From the NCBI GenBank assembly GCA_020055645.1, contig CM034548.1, positions 34,894,201-34,958,200 of the forward strand: a stretch of DNA of 64,000 nt, read 5' to 3'. The stretch comes from Tomocerus qinae (Eukaryota > Arthropoda > Collembola > Entomobryomorpha > Tomoceridae). A program made the translations under genes and the position numbers. Below the pieces are notes generated by a model that worked only from the letters and a program-made list of their open reading frames with translations, was not told the origin of the DNA and made no database searches. Of the stretch, positions 34,300-48,480 are shown in pieces; positions within the stretch are counted from its first letter, which is position 1, and each line of letters opens with the position of its first letter.

Positions 34300-34990
34300 A
34301 TCAATTTATTTGATCTATTAATGAATATATTTTCCCCTGTTCAGGGGCTGTTTTAAGAACGAGGATTTGAAACAAAGTGGGAGAGGCGTTAAGCATAGAG
34401 TTTGATTTGAGAATAGTACATGCTGTTGTTTCTATGTAGGAGAGTGAAGTGAAGAAATGGGAATATGTTGATGAACGTGATGAGAAACTGAAGGGAATTA
34501 AAAGGAGAGCATTTGTTCTTTTGCCGACTCGTCTCAAAGCAATCAAATGTCAACAGAAGAAGGGAAAGAGGCACTCTTAATACTTAACTAGGTACCTTGC
34601 ACGCTCTCGTCTCTTCCCATGTGTCTACGTAGACAATTTTCTTTGTCTTATGATCATTTACCAAAATATTCTAGGAAAGCGAGTGCGTTCTGTTAGTTGA
34701 AAGTCGCCACAAGCCAAGAAATCTATAAGGACAAAACAAAGTTGAGGATCCAGTGAGACTCCTGCTTTAATAAGTAAGACAGAGCAAAGAGAAAGTCAAG
34801 TAAATGAAAATCAAGAGTCAAGAGACTCTTCATATGTAAACAAAACATCACATATTATCCCTACCTACCTACTACAGAATAGATATACCTACTCGTAGTA
34901 TTCTTCCTCTCTTATACGCTTCTTACTTTACGAATCTTCCACTTCTGTCAACGAGACTTTAGAGGACTCGTCACCACTCTCAGTCTACCT
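34300..34990. other. Strand-switch block
   Basis: The left arm at 34,355-34,570 is G/A-rich (GTGGGAGAGGCG, GAAGTGAAGAAATGGG), carrying minus-strand frames at 34301-34574. The right arm has C/T-rich pieces at 34,585-34,640 and 34,860-34,995. GAGAAAGTC occurs at 34,789-34,797. Confidence 0.5.
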
Positions 34991-35989
34991 CACCCAAATA
35001 GCATCAATAAAATTTTGCACTAAGAATTTACAATTAAAATCGAAGTATTAGGTTAAATGTGTACAAACTATTTAGGCTGTACATCCTGTTGACCAATTGC
35101 ACATCGAGGAATCCATAATTCTTTTGCTTACCATGTTTAATAGTCTCAAGACATATTGACTCTTTATAAAAAACATTCCATTGAAGATTTAATGCTCTCT
35201 GTAAATTCATTATTATTATTATTTGTAATAATTACTACTCCATGGTGTTAAATACTATAAAATATGTAACTCGTGTCGTATGTGAAATTGCTGACTGATG
35301 GAAGATGGAACTGGCTTATCGCAGAGGGATACTAATAGGGTAAGACTCGTGTTCCTATAAACATCAAATTACAATAACGAAAGAAATATATTTTTACCAT
35401 TTGTCTTTTAAAATTCATTTTAAAAGCTAATATTAATAAATATTTTCATTTTGATTTTCCGAATAAGTATGTATTTGTATTCACTATTCATGTTGTATTT
35501 GTGTAGTAAGGGAAGTTAGGAAGTAAAGCTTTCTTTTAAGAAAGTAGTGAAAAGGAAGCCTTTGAAAACCTTCTGGGCTTGATTTGTAACATTAAGTTGA
35601 TGTGGGTATTTGTACCTTTCTTTCTAAAGGTGGGCGGTACAGATCCATAAAATATATCATTTGTACCATCCCTTTATGCATGTAAATTTTGGTATTTTAT
35701 TTACACCTTATACCTATTTATATTATCGAAGTAATGTTATGTCTGAAGACGGGAGAAAATTTTGCTGCAGGCTTTCACTTTATCACAAAAGTAGCTTTTC
35801 CTCATGGTAGTATTTTAAAAATGATTTAGAATTTCTCACCAAATATCTATTTTGTTCTGAATCATGAAAATATAAAACAAAATCAGGAAGAAAAATAAAT
35901 TTTAGTTTCTCGGTTCCTAAAAATTCCTAAAAGTATAGTACAATAATTTATGGGACAGTAATTTATTTATAATTTTTAATGGATGGTTA
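34991..35989. other. AT-rich spacer, nothing recognised
   Basis: It includes a short ATT repeat near 35,210-35,222. No gene or clear repeat family is seen. Confidence 0.5.
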
Positions 35990-37193
35990 GTACATAGAGT
36001 TTGGAATTGTGGTGTACGTGTAGCTAATAGTTGTAAGTGATTGTCCAGATTTAGTGGGAGATGACACTGATGATGATATTATGAAAAAGTGGTTGGAAAG
36101 AAATGTGAATGAGAGGAGGGGCAGGGAGTAATGGGAATTCGGGGTTGTTGGGGTTCGGAATTAAAGAATCGAAAGCTGTGCATTAGAAGACATTGCATCG
36201 TCACATCAGTAAGAGTGTAAATATTTCTGTCGACTGAGTTGTATTTGGTAGAGAGAAGGCAAGTGAAGGGAAAGCAGACGAGCATTATTATTGCATAAGA
36301 ATCTGTCCCTTAAGACAAGTTTTGAGTCTGGGCCAAGCCCACCTTTGAATTATTGCATATTTTACACCAAATACAAACGTGCACTTTGTCTCTCTTGTCG
36401 AGTGATTTGAGAGCATTACAAATTCTACACTGTGCTACTCCAACTACCATCCATACTCTACACATGCATATTATATTGCACACTCATTCATTGCACATTT
36501 ACATGTAGCGACTACATACTCCTATCCAGTCACCATGTAGGAGAGAACATTATTGTATAGCTAATGCTAGTAGTAGGTGGAGGGAAAGAGAAAGCACAAA
36601 CAGGCCACTAAAACTAAAACACAATGGTAATAATGTAATACAAGAAGTAGAGTCACTTTTCTTTGGATTTCATATTCCTTGGCTTTAGCCACTGACTTTG
36701 TTCTTCTTAGACTCAGTCTGACTTGGTCTTGGTGGAGAAAGAGTCCGGTTTGATGTATATATAGAGCATTCGTACTTTCTACACACACGACGTCCCTTTT
36801 CGCTCTCTCTGAAGAAGAAGGTATCTTTTGTAACATCAGTAAGTATGTGTTTGTAAGTATGTAGGGCGAGTGTGGGATGTCGAGTGCTCATCTCACCCGT
36901 GCACACGTAACAAAACCGAGTCTTCTGTTCAAACACTAACTTACCCTCTGCTTTCCATTTCCTACGCAAGAATCCACAGACACTACATTTCCGCTACTAC
37001 CCAGCCATGTATTTCTCTCTCTCCTGCCCACTTCACTCTTCACCCGAGAGCCACACAAAAAAATCTTCCTCACTTAACATATCTACTACAAAGTACAAAC
37101 ATTACATCCCAAATCAAAACTAACTTGTGTACTCTAATAATGCACATTAGTACACTCAACTACTTAAGCGACATTTCCATTTACAATTTGTAA
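35990..37193. other. Strand-switch block with broad core
   Basis: The left arm at 36,040-36,290 is strongly G-rich (GAGAGGAGGGGCAGGGAGTA). The core at 36,300-36,890 is mixed and contains GGTGGAGAAAGAGTCCGG and a TATATATAG word near 36,757. The right arm at 36,890-37,100 is C/T-rich (CCTGCCCACTTCACTCTTCA). Minus-strand frames (36567-36836, 36685-36969) lie left of the centre and a 107-codon plus-strand frame (36870-37193) lies to the right. None has a recognisable domain. Confidence 0.5.
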
Positions 37194-38159
37194 AGAAGAT
37201 TCTCTGGACAGTTGAGTAACAATTTCAAGGGGAACAAAGATATTCAAGAAACCTTCCCTCAACTCCCAGTGCAATGGGGTGGGCTGAGACAATTTTTTAG
37301 ATATATATTTGATACCTAAATCAGCCCTGACTAAACCCTTCTTATTTGTTCTGTGAGACAGTTCTGTTAACCAGCCTATTTGTATAAAGTGCAACGATAA
37401 CCTAAACCTTCAAGCTTTTCAATCAAAATATTTATTGAGACTGGACATTTTTATCACTAAGCCCTGAACTATCCATTCATGTCAAACTGCATTCTTTATC
37501 AATGAAATCCCCTTCTGATGCACATTAATCCATCTACATACAAGAATTCATTTGACAACCACCAAAAATAAACTCTTGTTAGTGTCTTCTAATATTTAAA
37601 GCTTGAATGCATTTACTTTTGTGAGACAACAATATCTTGAGTGACAGAATTCTGCATTGGACACTTTACTCCTTCTTACACTCATTCATTCCATTATATT
37701 CAATCTCACGGCTCACAGAATCTTTGTTTTAACTGTCAAACATTTTTTATCACTGAGGAACATCACTCCCAAGAGGAAACGAGAAGCTGGGGATTTTCTT
37801 AAGGTAAGTTATCATGGATCTATCGAATAATACAATTTACATAGGCAACAGATACTAAATTAAAAAATTTTGGAAACATGGAACAATAAAATAATGATGT
37901 GTCAATTAAACTTTAAGATTGAAGATTTTTGAGTTCCTTGGTCTGGAATTTACACAATATCTTTAAAGCATGAAATAATTTTAGTTTCATGTCCTCTTAT
38001 ATTAAATAAGTATAACTATTTGAATTAAACTTTTACAAAGTGAATTTTCTAAGGATAAAATTAAAGTTTCTAGGTTTTTAAGATAACTACATATATTTCT
38101 AGGTACAAGAGTCAATATGTTTTAAGGAAATTGCTATTTCTATCGAATATATATTAAAT
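37194..38159. other. AT-rich spacer, nothing recognised
   Basis: The minus-strand frame 37164-37394 (76 codons) lies in slightly GC-richer sequence but has no motif and no splice partner. Confidence 0.45.
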
Positions 38160-40170
38160 ATTCATATTGTGTGAACATTATTAGATGGTAGGTAGCTACT
38201 GTTGGTGTATTTCGCACATGGGTACATAAAATGTGTAACTAAGTGTAAGATAACAATGCAAGTATTGTAGAGTGTGTATATTTTGGTATTGTGTGTTATT
38301 TGTATTTAAGTAGTGTTGTGCATGTTCAGTAGCAATATTGAGAGGAGTTCTTTCACAAAAATGTAAATGAAAAGAAAGTCGTGAGAAAGTGCAGGGTAAA
38401 GTAAACTGTAGTAAAATAACAAACAGTTTAGGTAGAACTCGATACAAAATAGTATAGTGGCTTCAAGTTCGTTGTAGTTCAACTCGTAAGAAATAGTCAA
38501 GTCAGCTTGCCATTGCCTTAAGATTGCATTATATTGGTTTCCTGGGTATTTTACTTTTCATTGTAGCCCATCGGTGCATATATATCTACTTCTGAAAATT
38601 ACAAATAATATAGTATACTTAAGTCTACTAAGTTAAGCATAGAAATGGTCTATTTTTACATAAATATCTACTGGCATTGTGTTTTGTGCTTATGCTGCAT
38701 TGCATGCCATTAGGTTATGTTCTTTTGTATTGTACATACAAGAAGATTCGAGATAAAAGATGGGTGAAAGTTGTTCTATGGAACATAATATAAATAGAAG
38801 GTAGAAAGATACCTAATAATATGACACTTGACTACGTATCAAAGCGTTATGCATTAGAAAATAGATGCAGATTAAGAGTAAAGTAGAATAACGTGGTTTG
38901 TACTCACTTAAGATTACAAAAATAAACACTAGCTATATAATGCAGTATATAAGAAACGAATATACCGAATGTTTTTGATTGAATTTGCATATAGAAGTGT
39001 GGGAAGTTGCAAGGGAATTGTGTAGCGGTTTCGGTTCATTTCAGGATGATCGGTATACTTACTGTGCAAATGCGAAATACATACAAATGTTGAAATTGTG
39101 ATTGAATTGAAATGGAGTGAAGTGATTCGAGGTTTAAAGTCGGGAGGATTTCTTATAGAAAATTAAAGTTTATATAATAACATGTGTATAGTAAATAGTT
39201 TTCAAGTCAGTAGCCGGGTGAAGTATTCTTCAGAGATTGGTATGTAAGCAACGTGGCTTTTGGTAGATATTTAGTAGTAGGTAGGTGACTGACATGGAGC
39301 GAGTGGAGTGCCTATATGGTACTTAGACATCGGATTGCACTAGATACAAAAGCCTGAGTGTAAAAAATACTTTGATGTGCTTTTATGGTAGGTGATGTGA
39401 TGTGAATGTGATGGCAGAACTTGTTGACTGTCTGCAAATCCTTATCAACCACAAACTCAGTGAATTTCTATTGTTTCCCATTTTCCCTTTGACACGATCC
39501 TATCGACTCTGATAGAATCCCCTGATTGTCAGACAGAGCTACATACAGCCCAATGATATGACATGCTCTTCTTCTATCTGATGTGGTCATTTGTATTCAC
39601 ATCCACTAGAGACCCACACGATCTTTTATTATCTAACGGCTAGAATAGTCTGTACCGATTTTGTTACAAATCTCCTACTTGAGTTGAGTTGAGGCTCAAG
39701 TGAAACCCAAACCCTTGCTTTGCATTGAATTTCAGTCTCAACCGAATTCTACTCTCGTTTATGTTCCAACAAACCAAACAAGGGTTACTACTACAGAAAA
39801 CAGATCTCTATTCTTTAAATTCCAACTAAATACTGATGTGATGGGACGTGTAACTACGTTGCCTCCTGTATACATTATTTTCAACTATATATAATGCTAT
39901 ATATAGCACTCTAGCAATAATATGCATTCTCAGCCACGCTAATCTATTGCCTAATAGGCTGTCCTACAAATTCCGTGCAAAATCCAACATTTACAAAGAA
40001 TATTACCTACTCCTACTTTAAACAATGAATACCAATCCCAAAACTTACTCTACTGAAGAATTCCTCTTAAGTACACTTACATAGTAACTTATCTTTGTTT
40101 GTATTTACACATACTAAAACATTCCCTTGATTTTCAAACCCCCTTCTTTACTTTCTGCATAATTTTAACA
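38160..40170. other. Broad strand-switch block
   Basis: From 38,160 to about 39,420 the plus strand is G-biased (GGTAGGTGATGTGATGTGAA near 39,388) and carries minus-strand frames (38196-38500). From about 39,430 to 40,170 it is C-biased, with a plus-strand frame at 39700-39894. GAGAAAGT is at 38,382-38,389. No gene is recognised. Confidence 0.45.
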
Positions 40171-42019
40171 TGTGGAAATCTTTAAAAGCTTTTCTAAATA
40201 GATAAAGGTTGCTGCTTTTCAAGAATTACAGTGAATTATATCTGTAGCTCATTATTTTTGCAATATCGTAAAATAATGTTTAAGTGTTGCCTTGCTAAGA
40301 AACATACACGCTTGAATTTGCTACATAGACAAAAATAAAAGAGTGCCTGTAAATATAAATCAATATCTTATTGTACCTACTACTCGTAGTGTAAAAATTG
40401 CCTACTAATTCCAATTTATCTTACGGCGGAATGGTACCTTTATTTTGTATCTCTGCAAAGTTTAAATGTTCAACAAGAGTTTGATAGAGATATAGATGAC
40501 AGATATAACCATTAGCGTTTCTGGTTTAAATTATTAATTAGATGATGTATATGGCTCAGGCTCAAATAGCAACAGTTCGTCTAAAAGTGGAGTAAATTAG
40601 TTTCAACCCTCCATTTAGAAGTGGTGTAGCAAAACCGCTTCCCCGGCATACGAAATGTAAATCCTTATGAAATTCATGCTGTAAATTTGGCTTCTGATTC
40701 TGGAGTAACGCAATTATTCATTCATTTTCCTCCCTCCCTAGTCCTCTAATCTAATTTCCTCACGTATCCGTTTCTAGCAAAAAGGATTCTTCAAAACCAT
40801 ATTTAGTGCTACTTGGTAATTCATCCAGTTGCGTTAAAATAAAATTTCCACAGAGTAACATTCAGTTGCTTTACTACATTAGCCAAGAATAGCCATTAAA
40901 AATTGTAGATTTTAGACCGTTCTTTCCAAATCTGTATCGTTTATCATTTTTTACTCAATGAACATTTTTAGAATTGATCATTAAAATTTGTCTGGCAAGT
41001 GTGAAAATATTTGGCTAACTTAACTGATGTGCCAAATTTTGCATTAAATTGCAATAAGAAGTTTGATAGCACAAATAGGAGAAAATATTGACTAAAATGA
41101 TCAAAATTATGTAAATTTGTAGCAAAAGGAAAAAAAGTGTACAAGCTGTGAGATTTAACTGAATTCTCATAGATATTTAGCAAACAAAAGGATCTGGTAC
41201 CAGATTAATTCCGTTGTCTGTCGTTTGGAATATTAATAGGGCGGAGAAAGTCACCCTCTGGTTCTCAAAAGACAAAGGAGAGTAAAGCTTAAAGTGTTCT
41301 ACCTCAAGTATTAATCCAACAGGAAAAGGGAAGAGAGAATTCGGAAATGCAAACTAATACACACACATCGTATTTATATACAGACAGGGAAAACAAACTG
41401 TTATTCGGATGGGAAATTCATTGAATAATTCCTTTTCCCATCATCCTAGTAGATTTGTATTTGTAGTTCAGAGTGTTCTAATAGCAATATATCATGCCAC
41501 ATCTCTTATTTACCTACAGAATTGAAAGGAAAAGATCTATGCCAAACTTCAGAGGTTCAACCGGCTAATTTATATTCAGTTATTCACAGATATCTCTTTC
41601 TCCTGAGTTTGCCTACTCTTTCGCTCCTTTCTCCTGTCCCCGCACTTGAATTCCCTTCCATTGTACAACTAACAGCCCAAAAATGAAGAAAGTACTAAGA
41701 AAGCAAATGTACAAAGTACTACGAATTATATTTGCATGACACAATTTGCACTTCCGACAAATGTCTTTTTCACTATTATCACTGTACTTAAATGTGTCAT
41801 ATTCAAAATTGTAAATATTGTAAGCATACGCTAGAATTCTAAATCCTTTCCCGTTTAATCTGGCAACTCATAGCTGGTAGTATTCTACGCATTCCATAAC
41901 GTATTCATAAATAAATTGCACAGTAAACCCAATTTTAAATAGTTTTTAAGGACAGGCATGATTACCAAAAAAATCCTTTTCAATTTAGTTAAAGGGTTAA
42001 ATGAGTATATAAGGAGGCA
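40171..42019. other. AT-rich spacer, no gene
   Basis: GAGAAAGTC occurs at 41,244-41,252 next to CACCCTCTGG, a small switch point. The C/T-rich stretch at 41,590-41,660 follows. Open frames are short and unremarkable. Confidence 0.45.
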
Positions 42020-42640
42020 TAATATAATTGAGAAAGGAAAGTAATAAAGGAATGTAAATTGTTGAAGGAGGGTGGAAAAGTGAGGAAGGGAAGTGATAAA
42101 GTGTAATATGTAGTGCGAGTGCACAAAGTTGAGTTTGTTATGTATAGCACAATAGTTTAAAGGGTGAGTGAATAGTGAACAAAAAGAGTGGGTTGTGCAT
42201 CTGCCAAGCTCACAGTTATGTTATTCGGATTGTAGCTAAATTGTGTCTTTGGCAGTGTCAAGGAGCTAATTGTCATGTCCTTTTTATCTCGGGAGACACA
42301 TGAGCGAGTGGAGTTAAGGTCCACAAAGAGCAACTCCTCTCATCATCTTCCATCAACAACTTTTTCCTCAAAAGTTTGGATAAATCCGCTGTAATTATCT
42401 CCATTCTGTTCTTTGTCGCCTAAAGAGCAGCCAAGTGAAGACACACTTTCTCAGATCACTTTCACCGCAATCCCCCAGCCATGCCATCCTGACAAAGTGA
42501 CAAACCAAACCGCCAACATATTTCATAAACTTTCTGAATCTCATTCAATTCACTTACTTTTCCCACACTTTTCCTATTTCTCATTACTTCTCTATATACA
42601 CAGACACAGACAGAGTCGGAGAAAGTCTCCTTTTCATATA
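42020..42640. other. Strand-switch block, clearest example
   Basis: At 42,061-42,120 the plus strand has 25 G and 1 C; at 42,541-42,600 it has 18 C and 0 G. The minus-strand frame 41885-42124 and plus-strand frame 42413-42649 follow the two arms. ACTTTCTC lies at 42,445-42,452 and GTCGGAGAAAGTC at 42,615-42,627. Confidence 0.65.
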
Positions 42641-43979
42641 TGTAATTAGAATAACTATAATATTATATTCTAACACATATTATAGTAGTAGTACTATGAA
42701 GTGGTGGAGATAAATTATTGCGTATCCATTTGCTAATGTGCTTATTATGAAGCAAACGCTTTTTGCTACTCAAAAGTGTTTATTGCATTTTCTCTTTCAC
42801 TCGGTTACTTCCTTATACTATTAGTTCGTTACACCGCTGAGTAGTTACTCGGACTAATAGAAATTACTGTACAGCTCTAATCTACTGCACAGTGAATACA
42901 TTTATCTATAATAATACTTCATATAGCTATTGTAGTGTTTCCTATCTGTTGTAGTAAACACAAGGAACTCCATTTGACTAACTCGTTAAGAAGAATAAGA
43001 GTAGAATGTAGAACTGGGGAAAACACAACGACTATTGTACACTAACGACAAAGCAGTCTACATTAGAAAGAAACGAAATACATGTTATGTACGTAAACGA
43101 GCAAAAAGCTTTCCATTTCAAACTTTTTCTATCTCTCCTTCCTATAATGGCAGTCTTATGTAGTAATAATGCTATCTAATACAAAGTCACATGGTGCTTA
43201 TGAATGACTCTCTCTGTCTGTCTGTCTGTCTGTCTTGAACGTTGCGTGTTTCACTCGGTGTATGCAATTTTTGTTCTCCTATAGTGTTTCCTTGCCCTTT
43301 TAACCCTTCTTTTCGATTATCCCTCTCCTCGATGGATTTTTTGAGCCGTTTAGTCACTAAAGTACTTTGATTACTATTTAAATTCAGACACGCACAACAT
43401 ATGTTTCCTTTTCCCGTCAACTCAAGTCAACTCAACTAACTATATAGCTATATATTCAATCTTACTTTTACTTTCCTGCTAACTACGCTTAATGCACACA
43501 CAGTAGGTCTTCCTTGTCAGACGAGTTGGTTCAAGTGTGTCTACGTTTACTTTTACTATTGCATAATCCGGTTACCTTCACCATTCCTAATTGATTGGCA
43601 TAGAACTATGCAACTCTCTGCCCTCGTATACACTTATCGAATTTGTCAAGGGGAAACGTGAGATCACAATTTTTATTGCCTACTGGTTACTAACTGGCGA
43701 TTTCAAATTGCCACTTCCTAGTTACACTGACAGCCTGTAATATCTTCACGATAAATCGACATCTCTAACCGTGAAAACTTAAACGGCCAGAATAATTATT
43801 TTATTCACAAAAATCAATATTGCTTAATTTAGCAATTTTTGCAATTTGTCTAGATTACCTTTAATAATGGTTAATAAATTATAAGTTTTATTCTTCTATC
43901 TGAAAATGTTTGGAATTTTCATCAAAGTTTGCACAGAATTTGTAGCAATAGTTTACGATCTCTATTTTTAGTTTATTTA
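42641..43979. other. AT-rich spacer with a TCTG microsatellite
   Basis: CTCTCTCTGTCTGTCTGTCT continues as a short TCTG run at about 43,207-43,235. AACTCAAGTCAACTCAACTA sits near 43,420-43,440. The minus-strand frame 43187-43420 covers the microsatellite and is not a gene. Confidence 0.55.
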
Positions 43980-44600
43980 TGCAATATCTGTAATGGATTG
44001 AAGGAGAAAGAGAAGTAATCCGTTTGTAAATTTGGCAGTGGTTTGATTTAGACGGATTAGTCATAAGAGGATGCTGTTCGGATATAGTTTACATTTATTG
44101 CATAAGCACCACTACAAGTGTGATGATGGAACAAAGATTGTTTTTGCTTGAGTATCTTTCTAAGTTTTGAGATTATCTAATCCAAGTGACTACTTAGTGT
44201 AGCAGTTTCCATGCAGGCACATTTGGAAATAGAGGAGCCAAAGAGAAAGCAGTATATCAGAATTATCCTCGTACACGGAAGGCAGACTGCTGAGAGACAA
44301 GGAACTATGAGTATGTCGGCTTGGCAATGAGCTTTAAGACAATTCTCAAGAGAACTGTAATTTGATTAGAGACGGGAGTTCGCGATGGTGATCCTCTCCT
44401 CCTCTCCTTTTACTTTATCAAGACCACTTCCTCAACTTTTAACTCGTTCACTAGTTCTCCCAACTCCCTACTACTCCCATGCCTTAGATATGCATTATGA
44501 ATACACTTACAACAGCTACCATACAGATTGATAGCATCTACTCGCACAATTTATGAAACTCTCATCCTTTAATTGCACTCTGTCAAAAATTTAGTAGCAA
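43980..44600. other. Strand-switch block
   Basis: The left arm begins GATTGAAGGAGAAAGAGAAG (about 43,996) and stays G-biased to about 44,340. The right arm at 44,390-44,510 is C/T-rich (CCTCTCCTCCTCTCCTTTTA). No open frame with a motif is present. Confidence 0.5.
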
Positions 44601-46959
44601 TTAATAGTCCGCTATTGACTTTATCAATTTAATAATTACTATTTTTGTAGGGAATTGACGGAAAATTGTGTTTAATTGATACTAAAGTTATTTAGGAGAG
44701 TAAAATTGCTAGTTTTATTGGATAGTAAAATATTTAGGATTGTCAAATAAACACGTTGTGGGAGTAGGAGTCTTTTTCTGGAAACCTCGCAAGTTTGCTA
44801 CAAGATTTTAATGTAGGCATTAGGAATTCATTTTGTGATGTCTGCTCTCACTCTACGCCTTCCTTCCTTTCATTTTCCATGACTACATTACTACAAAGAG
44901 ATTTTCTTGTAGAGACTCAAGTGAATGGGTTGAACCAGATTTTATTTTATTCTCCCTGCTGTGATGAGAGAATAGAATAAACTAAACTCTCATTGTCAAT
45001 GTAGTCGAATGTGTAACAACGTAATATAATGCATGTAATGTGGTGTAAGCCAGCACAACGGATGTACTAACCATCCGCCTTCTCCCTCTCCAAACTTTCT
45101 TTATTGTCTCTCGTCTCATTTTAACATACGTGACTCTCTACTTAAAAGGTTCACTGGATTATAATGAAACACTTAGACTAGGAAATAATTAATTGTTGTA
45201 ACTACGAGTTTTCTTTTTATGCTCTTGTTACATATACACCAAAAAATGTTTATTACTTCCCTAACTACTAAATGAGCATTTATTATCATTATTAAGTATA
45301 TTATGAATGCTTTATTTATAAATGACCAAGAATTTCCTGATACTGAAATGGACAGTTGTGATTATAAAAGGTCTAAAGAGTAAGTACAGATACATTTTTT
45401 TACTAGACTAAAAGTGTAAGCCATAGAAAGCTAGTGACGACAATTGTACTTGATTTCACTTCATAAGTCGAGCGAGCCTCCACACATTTGTAGTATCTGC
45501 TCTGTAAAGTCCCAATTGTAGAAATCCTGATTTAGCGACTAAAGCCGGAAAAATGTGTTTCGTCTCTGCCAAAAGAGTTCCATCCATTCCCTTTTATGAG
45601 ATAATATGAAAAAGAGAGAGTGAACTGTATGAAAGTGTGTTTTCCCTTGATATGACAACTTAGAGTTGGATTTTCTCTGTGGCTTACACAAGAAAAACTT
45701 TATCTGACTCTATCAGGCTTCTATGTTCTCCCAAGACTTAACTTAGCCAACTCACCCCGGACTTTTTACTCCCAATCTTCGCCTTCCCACTCTGTATCTA
45801 AATGTGTGAACTACTAATAACACTGAATCATAAATGTCCACCCGCAATTCTCAAACTGACTACATCTCTACCACTCAAGACCGACTCACAATTTTACAAA
45901 CACACTACACAAATTATATATTATCAGATTTTGTACAGAATGTTTTCGTAAAATATGATAATAGTACTGCGAGTCTAGTTTTTTACTTCTGTAGACGTTT
46001 ATTACATGCGAAATTGTTGTCTTTGGAATCCAACGTAGACTTTAACACAAATAAAGTAGTGCAAAATTTACGAATTAATCTAAAAATGCCTCCAAATGGT
46101 TGCAAAGATTGTAGTAGTACCTAAAATAAAAAATTCGTAGAGTAGACACTGGTAAATATAAGTTTACATTAATGCAAAGACATTAAATGGCAGTATGAAC
46201 CAGGGCACAGCCAATAGCAAGACTCCTAATTGTTATTGAAGAAAGAATCGTTAACCTTTAAGGGTGAACTTTCTGGTAACATAAAAAATAAGAAATGTAT
46301 CTACCTATTACCACCTTCCACCCTATAATTATATAATTCGAAAGCCAAAAACCCGATGGTATTATTTACTTCAGGAATCAATACAAGCAGCATTATTAAG
46401 CAATTCTTTGAATATATCTAATAGCCAACATAGTCTTTTCCACATAAATGATGTAAGAGGGATTTTTGGAGATTCGGATTTCATTTCATCTGTTTGTACA
46501 CCTTGGCCAATGTGCTATAGCTTGCTTATCAGAAAATGTAGCACATAAGATACATTTGATCTTGCAAGAGTCTTGCTCAAAATAGCTCACCCTCCTCCAC
46601 ATCTCCATTTCTTTCTCACTTGCAGAATACCATAACGAAGAGAGCTATTAAATTTTGTCTCGACATCACACCGTATTCATTACGATGAAAGTACGCACGT
46701 CATATGTATGTAATTACACCTACCTGAAAACATCTTTCTATTTATCCCCATAATAATATGGCCAGACTCTGTGGGTATCAATTAACAGGTTACGTTAAGC
46801 TATATTCCTATATCAAAGCAAATGGTTCAAAATACAGATATATATAATACTTATTCACAGCTCTACTTTTGTTTTAATACCTTTCATGGTTTCTATCTTG
46901 TACGGTGTTTGAAGCTTCTTAGATATATTTACTTCTCAATACCTTAGAAAAAATTGGGA
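44601..46959. other. AT-rich spacer with smaller switches
   Basis: Weak G-to-C changes occur at 44,690-44,890 and 45,600-45,900, with plus-strand frames 44795-44980 and 45834-46124 on the right sides. No gene is recognised. Confidence 0.4.
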
Positions 46960-47680
46960 AGATTTATTTTGGCTGAAGGGGGAATTATTTGAAAATTAGT
47001 AGATGGATGGTGTTAACGTTATTAAAATTAATAAAAGGTTCAGTAATCTTATCCATTGGTATACGTAGTCTATAAAGTCTTACAAATACGACATATCATG
47101 TTTCCTACGGGGAGAAAAGATATTTTAAACCTTGACTCATCGGTATGGTTTAAGAACATAGGATGAATGAGATTAAGTATTTAGTTACGTATATCAGCAA
47201 GGTCCATATTGACCAGAGAAAGTATTAGTACAGTTTGTGCATTAGTTACCTGTGTTAGGTAGTAAGCACAAGAGTTCAAGTTATCTTCGTAGGCATGCTG
47301 AGTGTATCTGCGGAGTGTGAGCGTGTCACCAGAACTTGAACTTCTCACAGAGAGACATAAAGCGAAATGTTTGTAGTCGCTACTTATTTTGCTTCACTTG
47401 GCTTTGGCCAGCTTAGTTACATTAGTAAGATAATGCATAGTGGAACTTGGTAGATGTTCAGTGAGGAGTACGTGGGATCAGCAGCAGAGGTATTCATGTA
47501 CATATCATGTAAGCACCTACACAACTTCTCCTCCCCCTCATTTTAGCTATTTTCTCACTCTATTCCATTCCCCAAACTTACCACTCACTATTAGCCTTAA
47601 TACATTACATCGTGTTATTATTATGCCAACATTACGTAGCTACGCAATGGTAATAAAAGCTACTCTTTGTAAAAGTTAGA
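46960..47680. other. Strand-switch block
   Basis: G-biased left (GGCTGAAGGGGGAATT near 46,970; GAGTGTATCTGCGGAGTGTG near 47,300) changes to C/T-rich right at 47,510-47,600 (TTCTCCTCCCCCTCATTTTA). GAGAAAGT is at 47,216-47,223. The plus-strand frame 47440-47679 follows the right arm. Confidence 0.5.
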
Positions 47681-47999
47681 ATTTCACCTACACCAACATC
47701 ATTCTGCTTTCTGTAACTTAGTCTTACTCTTCCGAGTCTTTTATTTTTAATTTCACCATTACAGTTCCCAGAAATAAGTTCTAATAAAATATTAATTAAA
47801 AGACATCAATTTTGAGCAATGAAAGAAAAAAAATGGACGTGGAAAGTAATGGCTTAGTGAGGTAGAATTTTCATCTTTTTATACCTTTATGAAGAAAGAA
47901 CGGAATTACGTGATACGTAATTAACTATAAAAGTTTCGATCAATTACCTCCGTGCATCAATGCAAAAAATGCACTATAAAATTATTTTGGTGCAAAAAT

Positions 48000-48480
48000 T
48001 CTGGGATGAGATGTCCATAAAAATTAATTGTGCATTTCTAGAGCAGTCGATGATTTTAGCATCGGAATGAGGACGTAGGTGACTATTATAGCTTCTAGTA
48101 GTAGTGTTATAGTTGATACAATTTAGTCCAGGGTTGTGATCCGAGGAGAGAAAGTACGAGAGTATTCATTGTATATACGGGAACTATATTTCTATAGAGA
48201 TATGGATGAAAGAGCTAGGAGAGTAATTCGATCTGCCAGTCGGAGTGTGTATATGTCTGTCAGCTATCTGTCTTCTCCTATAGATAATTAGCTGAGAAAC
48301 CGTTCTTTCTTCCTTCTTTTAGCACCATTAATGGCTTCTGATCCGTCTGCCTTTGCAAATAAATTCTCCTATTCTCTAATTACCTCCCCGTCCTCCACTA
48401 CTATCTTGTCATTTTGACTCTCACCCATCCCCATATGTTTATAGCTTCAAATGCCTCCCTCCTCCTCAAATACAGAGATG
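48000..48480. other. Strand-switch block
   Basis: The left arm includes GGAATGAGGACGTAGGTG and GATCCGAGGAGAGAAAGTAC (about 48,139). The right arm at 48,300-48,480 is C/T-rich with TTACCTCCCCGTCCTCCACT. No open frame is supported. Confidence 0.5.

Noticed and set aside
36870-37193. 107-codon plus-strand open frame
   Set aside because: Thr/Ser/Pro/His-rich reading of the C-rich arm of a strand-switch block; compositional.
43207-43235. CRISPR-like or functional array
   Set aside because: It is a simple TCTG microsatellite, and CRISPR arrays are not expected in this nuclear genome.
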